DNA of 9,532 nt. Source: Desulfocapsa sp. (GTDB lineage Bacteria; Desulfobacterota; Desulfobulbia; Desulfobulbales; Desulfocapsaceae). Position 1 is the stretch's first letter. Each line of letters begins with the position of its first letter. The stretch covers positions 1 to 9,532 of the forward strand of contig DAOVZA010000046.1 of NCBI GenBank assembly GCA_030635405.1. The letters run 5' to 3'. The notes under the pieces are model-generated. The model worked only from the letters and a program-made list of their open reading frames with translations, was not told the origin of the DNA and ran no database searches. Below, in pieces: positions 1 through 6,023 of this stretch. The position numbers were made by a program, and so were the translations under genes.

Positions 1-225
1 GAAGAAGAGCTGGAAAGAATGACGGGACAGCTTGATACCATCCTTATGTATGTCGATAAACTCGATGCACTGGATACCACCGGTGTTATTCCCACAACCC
101 ATGCTTTCTCCATTAATAACGCTTTTCGGGAAGATGAAGTACAGGAATCACTACCAAGAAAAGAGGCTCTGCTCAATGGGCCGAAGGTGAATGAAGAAGC
201 GTTTATAGTGCCAAAGATCATCTAG
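1..225 (+). CDS. gatC: GatC, amidotransferase subunit C (5' truncated)
   Basis: This is the C-terminal 74 residues of the small subunit of the GatCAB Asp-tRNA(Asn)/Glu-tRNA(Gln) amidotransferase. GatC stabilises the GatA-GatB interface in the cytoplasm and has no catalytic site of its own. The reading frame is open from base 1 to the TAG at 223-225. The recognisable part is the LDTTGVIPTTH stretch followed by NNAFREDEV, matching the family pattern of a Pro-Thr-x-His turn followed by an Asn-x-FREDE segment. Full-length GatC is about 95 residues, so roughly the first 20 are missing. An ATG at 19 lies inside the protein and is not the start. GatA follows after 83 nt, which supports the assignment. 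No gatB is visible. Confidence 0.93.
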   Translation, partial: EEELERMTGQLDTILMYVDKLDALDTTGVIPTTHAFSINNAFREDEVQESLPRKEALLNGPKVNEEAFIVPKII

Positions 226-267
226 TTAAACAGGATGGTTTTTTGTGGCAGCAAATGTTGGACTTTT

Positions 268-294
268 GAGCCTTTAAGGTTCTTTTTTTATTTT
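268..294 (+). terminator. Possible weak intrinsic terminator/attenuator between gatC and gatA
   Basis: GAGCC at 268-272 can pair with GGTTC at 278-282 (one G-U pair, plus a possible T-A pair inside), and seven T residues follow at 283-289, then A and four more T. The shape is that of a Rho-independent terminator, but the stem has only 5-6 bp with three G-C pairs. It may be leaky or non-functional. It lies 13 nt upstream of the gatA ATG. Confidence 0.3.
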
Positions 295-308
295 GAGGCG
301 TTTTAGTA

Positions 309-1769
309 ATGAATCCGTATGAATTAACCATTGGTCAGGCAAGAGTTGCACTTGATGAAGGCAAGTTGTCATCCCGTGAGCTGACTGGCAGTTGTCTGGA
401 TCGGATAAAAGATGTTGATGAAGCAATCCATTCTTTTATCACTGTCACCGAAGAAGAAGCTTTGAAACAGGCCGATGAGGCTGATAAGCAAATAAAAAAA
501 GGATCCGTTGAACCACTGTGCGGTATTCCTTTCTCCATGAAGGATCTTCTTTGTACACGCGGTGTGAAAACCACCTGCGGATCAAAAATTCTAGAAAATT
601 TCGTCCCGCCATACGACGCTACAGTTGTTGAAAAGTTGAAGAATCAGGGGGCTGTTATTCTTGGTAAAGTGGCCATGGATGAGTTTGCCATGGGATCCAC
701 ATCTGAAAACTGTGCCTTTGGTATTCCAGAGAATCCCTGGAAACCAGGATTTGTTGCAGGCGGATCGTCGGGTGGTTCAGCCTCTTCTGTTGCCGCCATG
801 GAATGTCTTGGATCGCTCGGCTCAGATACAGGTGGTTCCATCAGACAGCCAGCCTCGCTTTGTGGCGTGGTTGGTATGAAGCCGACCTATGGACGGGTTT
901 CTCGCTATGGATTGGTTGCCTTTGCTTCCTCCCTTGATCAAATTGGCCCATTAACCCGGGATGTGACGGATTCTGCAATGATGATGAATGGAATTTCCGG
1001 CTATGATAAGCGGGATTCAACATCAGTAAAACAGGAACTTCCCGACTTTACAGCTTCTCTCACAGAGGGAATGAAGGGATTAAAAGTTGGGGTTCCCAGT
1101 GAATATTTTGGTGAGGGGCTTGACCCGGAAGTTGCCAAGGTCGTTGAAGATGGGATCCAGTCTTTGAAAAACAGTGGTGCTCAGATCGTTGATGTCTCTT
1201 TACCGCATACTGAATATTGTGTCGCAGTGTACTATCTGATTGCTTCTGCCGAGGCAAGTTCCAATCTGGCTCGTTATGATGGTGTGGTGTATGGATACCG
1301 TGATCAGAATGCAGAGTCACTTATTGATATGTACCGTGAAACTCGCTCCGGCGGCTTTGGAGATGAGGTGAAACGTCGTATCCTGATAGGAACGTATGCT
1401 CTTTCCTCGGGTTATTATGATGCCTACTATAAAAAAGCTTCCCAGGTTCGAACCCTTATTCTTAATGATTTCCAAAAGGCATACGAGTCCTGTGATCTTA
1501 TTATTTCACCGGTAACACCAACTCCTGCATGGAAACGGGGTGCTCATGCTGATGATCCTCTTGCCCTGTATCTCTCTGATATTCTCACCATATCTGCAAA
1601 TCTTGCAGGGATTCCCGGAATATCGGTTCCCGGTGGTTTTAGCAAGGATGGGCTTCCCATTGGTATCCAGCTGCAAGGGCCTCATTTTCGTGAAGATACT
1701 CTTTTGAAAGCTGCGTACAATTTGGAGCTTGGAACAGAGTTGGGCAATAAATGCCCGAAAATTGGTTAA
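309..1769 (+). CDS. gatA: GatA, Glu-tRNA(Gln)/Asp-tRNA(Asn) amidotransferase subunit A
   Basis: This is the amidase-signature subunit of GatCAB. It hydrolyses glutamine and passes ammonia to GatB, which amidates misacylated Glu-tRNA(Gln) or Asp-tRNA(Asn). The 486-residue length is normal for the family. The Ser-cisSer-Lys triad is visible: Lys78 in GIPFSMKD, Ser153 in the Gly-Ser-rich GGSSGGS loop, and nucleophile Ser177 in GSDTGGSIRQPAS. These match Lys79, Ser154 and Ser178 of the well-studied S. aureus enzyme with a constant offset of one. The ATG at 309 is preceded by GAGG at 295-298. GatC lies just upstream and hisC begins 32 nt after the stop. The gene appears intact. A GGGCA/TGCCC dyad at 1742-1756 overlaps its last codons. 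Confidence 0.97.
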   Translation: MNPYELTIGQARVALDEGKLSSRELTGSCLDRIKDVDEAIHSFITVTEEEALKQADEADKQIKKGSVEPLCGIPFSMKDLLCTRGVKTTCGSKILENFVPPYDATVVEKLKNQGAVILGKVAMDEFAMGSTSENCAFGIPENPWKPGFVAGGSSGGSASSVAAMECLGSLGSDTGGSIRQPASLCGVVGMKPTYGRVSRYGLVAFASSLDQIGPLTRDVTDSAMMMNGISGYDKRDSTSVKQELPDFTASLTEGMKGLKVGVPSEYFGEGLDPEVAKVVEDGIQSLKNSGAQIVDVSLPHTEYCVAVYYLIASAEASSNLARYDGVVYGYRDQNAESLIDMYRETRSGGFGDEVKRRILIGTYALSSGYYDAYYKKASQVRTLILNDFQKAYESCDLIISPVTPTPAWKRGAHADDPLALYLSDILTISANLAGIPGISVPGGFSKDGLPIGIQLQGPHFREDTLLKAAYNLELGTELGNKCPKIG

Positions 1770-1789
1770 CAGTTCTTTTTTACTTAATC

Positions 1790-1793
1790 GAGG
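1790..1793 (+). promoter_or_regulatory. Shine-Dalgarno of hisC
   Basis: GAGG lies 8 nt before the ATG at 1802. It favours that start over the in-frame ATG at 1751, which lies inside gatA, has no GAGG-like site at a suitable distance, and would add 17 residues not expected for HisC. Confidence 0.7.
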
Positions 1794-1801
1794 CTACAAC
1801 G

Positions 1802-2917
1802 ATGAAGGCAAAGGTTCCAAAACATATTCAATCCATTGTCCCCTACCCTCCAGGTAAACCAATTGAAGAGTTGGAACGGGAGTATGGAGTTACAGATTCC
1901 ATAAAACTTGCCTCCAACGAAAATGCCTGGGGATCATCTCCAAAGGCCATCGAGGCAATAAGCACTGCATTACAAAATTTAAACAGATATCCGGATGGGT
2001 CAAATTTTTACCTTGTTGATAGTATCGCAAAGAAGGAAGGCTTTGCAGCAGATGAGATAGTTATCGGCAATGGTTCTGATGACATTATCGAGTTACTGGT
2101 AAAAGCCTATGTTGAGCCTGGTGGTGAAGTACTTACAAGCCATCCATCTTTTCTCATGTATCAGAAGGATGTGCAGGTTCGAGGGGGAGTGAATACGATT
2201 TTTCCTTTGAAGGGGATGCATCATGATCTGGATGCAATGCTTGCTGCAGTTACTGATCGCACTCGCCTTATCTTTCTTGATAACCCTAATAATCCCACAG
2301 CAACAGCAATAAACCCCGGTGATTTGTATACCTTTCTCAGTAATGTTCCTGAGACAGTTATTGTGGTGCTCGATGAGGCCTACAGAGATTTTATGGATTA
2401 CGATATGCAGGTGGATATCTATTCTCTTGTCCATAATTCAAAAGATCGTTGTGGAGTTGTAGCACTACGGACATTTTCCAAAGCTTATGGCCTTGCCGGG
2501 ATTCGTGTGGGGTATGGTTTGATGAGTGCAGAGGTTGCAGGATATCTGCACAGAGTCAGACAGCCTTTCAATGTGAATCAGCTCGCTCAGGTTGCAGCCG
2601 TTGCAGCTCTTGAGGATACTGAATTCTACGAAAAAACTCTTCAGGGAACAAGAGAAGGGATGGCCTGGCTACAGAAAGAGGTTAACCAGATTGGTTGTAC
2701 CAGTTATTCATCTCAAACAAATTTTTTCCTCATTGATGTCAAGGGTGATGCCACTGCTTTGTATGAAGCCATGCTCCATAAGGGAGTGATTATTCGATCC
2801 ATGAAAGCCTATGGCTATACCAATGTGATTCGGGTAACGGTGGGAACCACAGAAGAAAATTATCGTTTTGTACATACTCTGAGTAACTGTCTTCAGGAGC
2901 TTGGATATGTCTCCTGA
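1802..2917 (+). CDS. hisC: HisC, histidinol-phosphate aminotransferase
   Basis: This is a PLP-dependent class I/II (fold type I) aminotransferase. It converts imidazole-acetol phosphate plus glutamate to L-histidinol phosphate in cytoplasmic histidine synthesis. With the ATG at 1802 the protein is 371 residues, close to the usual 350-370. Visible landmarks are LASNEN near residues 36-41, NPNNPT at 161-166, DEAY at 191-194 (Asp and Tyr contacting the cofactor), the Schiff-base Lys227 in TFSKAYGLAG, Arg235 for the PLP phosphate, and Arg344 in NVIRVTVGT as the likely substrate-carboxylate arginine. The N-terminal SIVPYPPGKP and LASNEN support HisC over other aminotransferases, although some relatives act on aromatic amino acids. 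No other his gene is in the window. It overlaps cmk by 11 nt. Confidence 0.92.
   Translation: MKAKVPKHIQSIVPYPPGKPIEELEREYGVTDSIKLASNENAWGSSPKAIEAISTALQNLNRYPDGSNFYLVDSIAKKEGFAADEIVIGNGSDDIIELLVKAYVEPGGEVLTSHPSFLMYQKDVQVRGGVNTIFPLKGMHHDLDAMLAAVTDRTRLIFLDNPNNPTATAINPGDLYTFLSNVPETVIVVLDEAYRDFMDYDMQVDIYSLVHNSKDRCGVVALRTFSKAYGLAGIRVGYGLMSAEVAGYLHRVRQPFNVNQLAQVAAVAALEDTEFYEKTLQGTREGMAWLQKEVNQIGCTSYSSQTNFFLIDVKGDATALYEAMLHKGVIIRSMKAYGYTNVIRVTVGTTEENYRFVHTLSNCLQELGYVS
2895..2899 (+). promoter_or_regulatory. Shine-Dalgarno of cmk inside hisC
   Basis: AGGAG lies 7 nt before the ATG at 2907 and only 1 nt before the in-frame TTG at 2901, so it selects the ATG. It sits within the last hisC codons, which suggests coupled translation. 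Confidence 0.75.
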
Positions 2918-3590
2918 GTCAAAATCAGAAATTGTAACCATTGATGGGCCTTCCGGTGTAGGAAAGTCCACAATTAGTCGCAGGGTTGCAGCCAGTCTCT
3001 CCTTTACCTATCTTGATACTGGTGCCATGTACAGGGCTGTGGGATTAAGCTTGAATAATGCTGATGTTGACCTTGAGAATGATACCGCTGTCCGTGAATG
3101 TCTGTCTGCCATTTCCCTGGAGCTTTTACCTGCAACAGATGAAAATGATGACGTTGGAGTGTTACTTGATGGCCGCGATGTCAGCCTTGAAATACGCACA
3201 CCAGAAATGGCCATGGTGGCTTCAAAGGTGTCTGCCATACCTGCTGTTCGTGAAAAACTCACATCCATGCAACAGGAAATAGGTAAAACGGGAAAGATCG
3301 TTGCTGAAGGAAGGGATACAGGAACAATTGTTTTCCCAAATGCTGCCTGGAAGTTTTATCTCGATGCAGCACCTGAGATACGGATGAAGAGACGGGCAGA
3401 CCAGCTCAAGTCCCAGGGAAAAGAAGTGGATGAAGTGGAATTGTTAGAGATGATAATAAAACGGGATTATGACGATCAAAATCGCACAACCGCTCCATTG
3501 TGCAAGGCTACTGATGCTAACGTGGTTGATACTGGAGTATTGAGTATTGATGGGGTAACGGAGGCGATGCTTCAGATTATTAATCGTTAA
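2907..3590 (+). CDS. cmk: Cmk, (d)CMP kinase
   Basis: Cytidylate kinase transfers phosphate from ATP to CMP or dCMP in pyrimidine nucleotide metabolism. The 227-residue length is typical of the bacterial enzyme. In order the sequence shows the P-loop GPSGVGKS at residues 14-21, DTGAMYR at 37-43, the GRDV segment and the RTPEM region of the CMP-binding insert near 89-101, GRDTGTIVFPNA at 135-146, and the LID-region signature RDYDDQNR at 186-193 followed by TTAPL. These together are diagnostic for Cmk rather than adenylate or uridylate kinase. The start overlaps hisC by 11 nt. A strong terminator begins about 15 nt after the stop, so this is the last gene of the plus-strand block. The ispH/rpsA genes that often follow cmk in related bacteria are absent here. 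Confidence 0.96.
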   Translation: MSPESKSEIVTIDGPSGVGKSTISRRVAASLSFTYLDTGAMYRAVGLSLNNADVDLENDTAVRECLSAISLELLPATDENDDVGVLLDGRDVSLEIRTPEMAMVASKVSAIPAVREKLTSMQQEIGKTGKIVAEGRDTGTIVFPNAAWKFYLDAAPEIRMKRRADQLKSQGKEVDEVELLEMIIKRDYDDQNRTTAPLCKATDANVVDTGVLSIDGVTEAMLQIINR

Positions 3591-3604
3591 ATCCTATTTT
3601 CAAT

Positions 3605-3650
3605 ACAAAAAAAGGGGTTTGGAAGATGTCTTCCAAACCCCTTTTTGTAT
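3605..3650. terminator. Bidirectional intrinsic terminator between cmk and pal
   Basis: GGGGTTTGGAAGA at 3614-3626 is followed, after TG, by its exact reverse complement at 3629-3641. The dyad extends outward: an A-run and ATAC on the left (3604-3613) face five T and GTAT on the right (3642-3650). The arms therefore give a U-run on either strand, as expected for one terminator serving the convergent cmk and pal transcripts. In RNA the innermost bases would open to make a loop of four or more. Confidence 0.9.
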
Positions 3651-3664
3651 TTTAAACGTAAGAT

Positions 3665-4282
3665 CTATTCAACTATAAAATCAGCCCGTCTGTTCTGCGA
3701 CCAATCCAGATCATTTTGACCATTGAAGAGCGGACGTTCTTCGCCATAACTGACAGTGCGAATCCGAACAGGGTTGACACCAAGATTTACCATGTATTCC
3801 TTAACGTTGATGGCGCGACGCTCACCAAGAGCAAGGTTGTATTCGTTGGTTCCCCGTTCATCACAATTTCCCTCGATCACTATCATTGCGTTTGGGGTTT
3901 CTTTCATGTATGTAGCATTGGCACTAAGTATGGGACTGATTTCAGAAGTAATACCGGCCTGGTCAAATTCAAAGTAGACAGGGCTAAATACAGTTGAAGA
4001 GCGGCCATAGGTACGTCTATACTCTTCCGATTGTTGATCAGCTCCGTTATTGAAGGAGAGGTTTCCACTACCGGTGGAATCCATGGATTCTTCTCCGGCA
4101 AGTCCGGTCTCTGAATAGCTACCAGCTGCAGGGTAGTCAATATTGGTCCCACCAGATATCTCAGATCCTTCGACAGGTGCGCCCTCTGGAGGAATAAGAT
4201 TCTTTTTGCTGCACGAACTGAGTAAAATTAAAGAAGAAATAAGGGCAGTGGTTACAAAGACTGACTTGACCATAGGATTCAT
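3665..4282 (-). CDS. pal: Pal, peptidoglycan-associated lipoprotein
   Basis: Pal is an outer-membrane lipoprotein that binds peptidoglycan and normally works with Tol proteins in envelope integrity and constriction at division. From the ATG at 4282 the protein has 205 residues. A lipoprotein signal ends in lipobox LSSC with lipidated Cys24. Residues about 25-95 form a Gly/Ser/Glu-rich flexible linker. The OmpA-like domain starts near VYFEFD (102-107). Asp141 in NCDERGTNEYN and Arg156 in LGERRA are 15 residues apart, exactly the spacing of the diaminopimelate-binding pair in OmpA-like domains, so peptidoglycan binding should be intact. An ATG at 4294 would add MRSR but has no ribosome site, whereas the 4282 ATG has GAGG. 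The gene stands alone, converging on cmk and diverging from the efflux operon. Confidence 0.94.
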   Translation of the reverse strand: MNPMVKSVFVTTALISSLILLSSCSKKNLIPPEGAPVEGSEISGGTNIDYPAAGSYSETGLAGEESMDSTGSGNLSFNNGADQQSEEYRRTYGRSSTVFSPVYFEFDQAGITSEISPILSANATYMKETPNAMIVIEGNCDERGTNEYNLALGERRAINVKEYMVNLGVNPVRIRTVSYGEERPLFNGQNDLDWSQNRRADFIVE

Positions 4283-4288
4283 TCGGGA

Positions 4289-4292
4289 CCTC
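4289..4292 (-). promoter_or_regulatory. Shine-Dalgarno of pal
   Basis: On the minus strand GAGG lies 6 nt before the ATG at 4282 and overlaps the alternative ATG at 4294. This is the reason for choosing the shorter start. Confidence 0.6.
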
Positions 4293-4350
4293 ATTTAGGG
4301 GGGGACGCTTTTTAAGGATTAAAAATATAGTTAATAGCTCTATTTCCTTA

Positions 4351-4378
4351 ATAGTAGTCGTAAAAGAAGAGACGTCAA
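4351..4378 (-). promoter_or_regulatory. Candidate sigma-70 promoter for pal
   Basis: Read on the minus strand, TTGACG (4373-4378, 5 of 6 to TTGACA) is separated by 16 nt from TACTAT (4351-4356, 4 of 6 to TATAAT). Predicted transcription would begin near 4344 and give a leader of about 60 nt before the pal ATG. This is a pattern match only. Confidence 0.45.
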
Positions 4379-4472
4379 GAAATTTTCACTTCTTCAGTTG
4401 CTTGCAAAATATTCCTTTGCCTGCAAAACCGGACGCCATACTGGTAGTGATTTATAAAGGCACATTCCTTCA

Positions 4473-4489
4473 TGGGCGTGGCTTTTGCG
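4473..4489 (+). promoter_or_regulatory. Candidate sigma-54 (-24/-12) promoter element
   Basis: The stretch TGGGCGTGGCTTTTGCG has GG at 4475-4476 and GC at 4487-4488, separated by exactly 10 nt, with TTGC complete at the -12 side. Against YTGGCACGRNNNTTGCW it keeps the invariant GG and GC plus C, G, R and TT, but differs at T before GG, at the AC of CACG, and at the last W. If used, transcription would start near 4500, about 174 nt before the channel gene. Confidence 0.3.
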
Positions 4490-4507
4490 CTAAATCAAGG
4501 GAGTTTT

Positions 4508-4561
4508 ATGTTTTTTTCGTATATACAGTGTGATAAGGTGTTACAGGATAAGGCTTCCTGA
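4508..4561 (+). CDS. Possible 17-residue leader ORF
   Basis: ATG at 4508 opens a 17-codon frame (MFFSYIQCDKVLQDKAS) ending in TGA at 4559-4561. AAGGGAG at 4497-4503 is a good ribosome-binding sequence, although its GGGAG end is only 4 nt from the ATG. The frame ends 112 nt before the outer-membrane channel gene. The peptide resembles nothing I recognise. It could be a leader peptide that tunes the operon or a chance ORF. Evidence is limited to the ribosome site and the location. Confidence 0.2.
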   Translation: MFFSYIQCDKVLQDKAS

Positions 4562-4567
4562 TTGCTC

Positions 4568-4596
4568 TTGTGCGACAGGGTGACATAGAGTATATT
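4568..4596 (+). promoter_or_regulatory. Candidate sigma-70 promoter for the efflux operon
   Basis: TTGTGC (4568-4573, 3 of 6) and TATATT (4591-4596, 5 of 6) are separated by 17 nt. Transcription would start near 4602 and give a leader of about 70 nt. The -35 match is weak, which could fit an activator-dependent promoter or mean the site is not used. Confidence 0.3.
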
Positions 4597-4673
4597 GAAG
4601 GGTTTGCTTAATTAGGTGTTGCTGTCTTGAATTTGAACTTAAACCGTTGTTTTTATACAAAAGAGTCTTGCAT

Positions 4674-6023
4674 ATGATGAAATCTGGAAGTGGAGTTCTC
4701 TGTTTGTTGTTTCTCTTAAGTCCGATCGTTTCTATGGCCTCAGACGGGGAACCTGAAGTTCCTGAAATCTGGACGGCGAAAAATAGTGTGGAGTTTGCGC
4801 TCAATCATAGTCCGGATAGTCGTGTTGCTCTGCAGCGTATGAAAATGGCCAACGCTGCAATCGATCAGGCAAGAGTCGGGTATTATCCACAGGTTGATGT
4901 TTCCGCCCAGTATGGTCAGACCAACAATCCCATGTATTCTTTTGGAAATATCTTAAATCATGGCGTTTTCAGTCCAAGCATGGATTTTAATGATCCGGGC
5001 CGTACCGATAATCTGAATTTTAGGGCGGGAGTGGAGTACCGTTTTTATAACGGTGGAAGAGACGAGGCGGCAGTCAATGCAGCTACAGCCGGCTTTGCTC
5101 GATCGGAAATGGATCGTGAAGCGGTTTACTCTCACTTGTCTTTTGGAGTGGTTCGCAGCTTTCAATCCATGGTTCAGGCCAAGGAGATGCTCGAAGCTAG
5201 AAAGGTATCCATCGATGCTATTCGAGCCTCCCTTGCAGTGGCAAAGGCTCGTTTCAATGCAGGTGATTTGCTAAAGGCAGATCTTCTCAATCTTGAGGTT
5301 CAGGAGTCTCGTGCCAGTGAAAACCTTATCCTGGCAGAGCATCAACTCGAACTTTCTCAGAAAATATTTTTAAATCTCCTCGGTCTGAAAGATGGCAGTG
5401 TTGTGATCGATTGTTCATTAAATGAACAGCAGCAGATTCCAGAAGAGAGAAGCTATTCTAAGCGTCCAGAGCTTCAAAGTCTTGCCCATGCGGAAGAGGC
5501 GGCCCTTGCAAGTTTACAGGCAGCCCGCGGAGGAAACCTTCCCACCGTTGATGGTTTTGCCTCTTATCAATACGATAAGGGCTTTGAAATTGATGGAAAT
5601 GGCGATTCCTGGATGGCCGGAGTAAAGATTAACTATCGTCTTTTCGAAGGATATGGCACTCAGGCTGCTGTGGCTAAGGCGATGGCCGGACTTGCAACTA
5701 TTCAGGCTCAGAGAGAAAAACTTGAACTTGGAATGGATCTGGAAGTAAAACAGGCGGATCTCAGCTATCGTCAGGCTGTACAACGTTTAAAGGTAACAAA
5801 AAAGATGGTTGAGCAGGCCGAAGAAAGTGCACGCTTGAGTAGAACTCGTTTCAAAGAGGGGGTCATTCTTTCATCGGATTTAATTGATGTGGAAATGCGC
5901 CTCACCGATGCCCTTGTCAGACAGAGTGTGGCAAGAGGTAATATAGAAGTGGCACAGGCAGACTTAAAGCGGGCCATGGGCCTGCCACAATTTGAGGGAA
6001 TGACAAAAGGACAAGGTAAGTGA
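4674..6023 (+). CDS. TolC-family outer-membrane efflux channel
   Basis: This is the outer-membrane component of a tripartite efflux pump, a trimeric beta-barrel with a long periplasmic helical tunnel. From the ATG at 4674 the protein is 449 residues. A Sec signal peptide (about residues 1-22, ending VSMA) is followed by the internal duplication typical of OEP proteins. RFNAGDLLKADLLNLEV near 193-209 is repeated as RFKEGVILSSDLIDVEM near 392-408. YYPQVDVSAQY (70-80) pairs loosely with NLPTVDGFASYQY (288-300), and YRFYNGGR (122-129) with YRLFEGYG (321-328). The repeats are about 200 residues apart. AGAG at 4662-4665, 8 nt upstream, supports this ATG. TTG codons at 4647 and 4668 and an ATG at 4677 are alternatives. 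The TGA overlaps the adaptor ATG by one base. Substrate cannot be inferred. Confidence 0.92.
   Translation: MMKSGSGVLCLLFLLSPIVSMASDGEPEVPEIWTAKNSVEFALNHSPDSRVALQRMKMANAAIDQARVGYYPQVDVSAQYGQTNNPMYSFGNILNHGVFSPSMDFNDPGRTDNLNFRAGVEYRFYNGGRDEAAVNAATAGFARSEMDREAVYSHLSFGVVRSFQSMVQAKEMLEARKVSIDAIRASLAVAKARFNAGDLLKADLLNLEVQESRASENLILAEHQLELSQKIFLNLLGLKDGSVVIDCSLNEQQQIPEERSYSKRPELQSLAHAEEAALASLQAARGGNLPTVDGFASYQYDKGFEIDGNGDSWMAGVKINYRLFEGYGTQAAVAKAMAGLATIQAQREKLELGMDLEVKQADLSYRQAVQRLKVTKKMVEQAEESARLSRTRFKEGVILSSDLIDVEMRLTDALVRQSVARGNIEVAQADLKRAMGLPQFEGMTKGQGK

Larger units (their letters stand above)
4283..4673. other. Divergent pal/efflux intergenic region, 391 nt
   Basis: No convincing protein gene is seen here beyond a possible 17-codon ORF. 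The half nearest pal is AT-rich and holds the candidate pal promoter. The middle carries two TGCAAAA copies (4403-4409 and 4422-4428) with TTTGC between them, TATAAA at 4453-4458, and a GG-N10-GC element. The half nearest the efflux operon holds TATATT at 4591-4596 and the ribosome site of the channel gene. Its length and content suggest regulated expression of one or both flanking units. Confidence 0.6.

Noticed and set aside
258..292. Possible promoter (TTGGAC with TTTATT) upstream of gatA
   Set aside because: The spacing of 23 nt is too long and no better -10 is present at 16-18 nt.
1742..1756. GGGCA-ATAAA-TGCCC hairpin at the end of gatA
   Set aside because: It is a tidy 5-bp stem, but it lies in coding sequence, has no T-run directly after it, and hisC is expected to be read through.
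1751..1801. N-terminal extension of hisC from the ATG at 1751
   Set aside because: The extra 17 residues overlap gatA and have no ribosome site, while the ATG at 1802 has GAGG at good spacing and gives normal HisC length.
3716..3997. Plus-strand ORFs opposite pal (93 and 73 codons)
   Set aside because: They are antisense to a clear Pal coding sequence, have no recognisable family features, and look like shadow frames.
4633..4659. TTGAAC/TATACA promoter pair next to the channel gene
   Set aside because: The spacer is 15 nt and the start would fall inside the ribosome-binding site, leaving almost no leader.
4541..4804. Minus-strand 87-codon ORF across the intergenic region and the start of the channel gene
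   Set aside because: It runs antisense into the signal peptide of the TolC-type gene and shows no recognisable family features.
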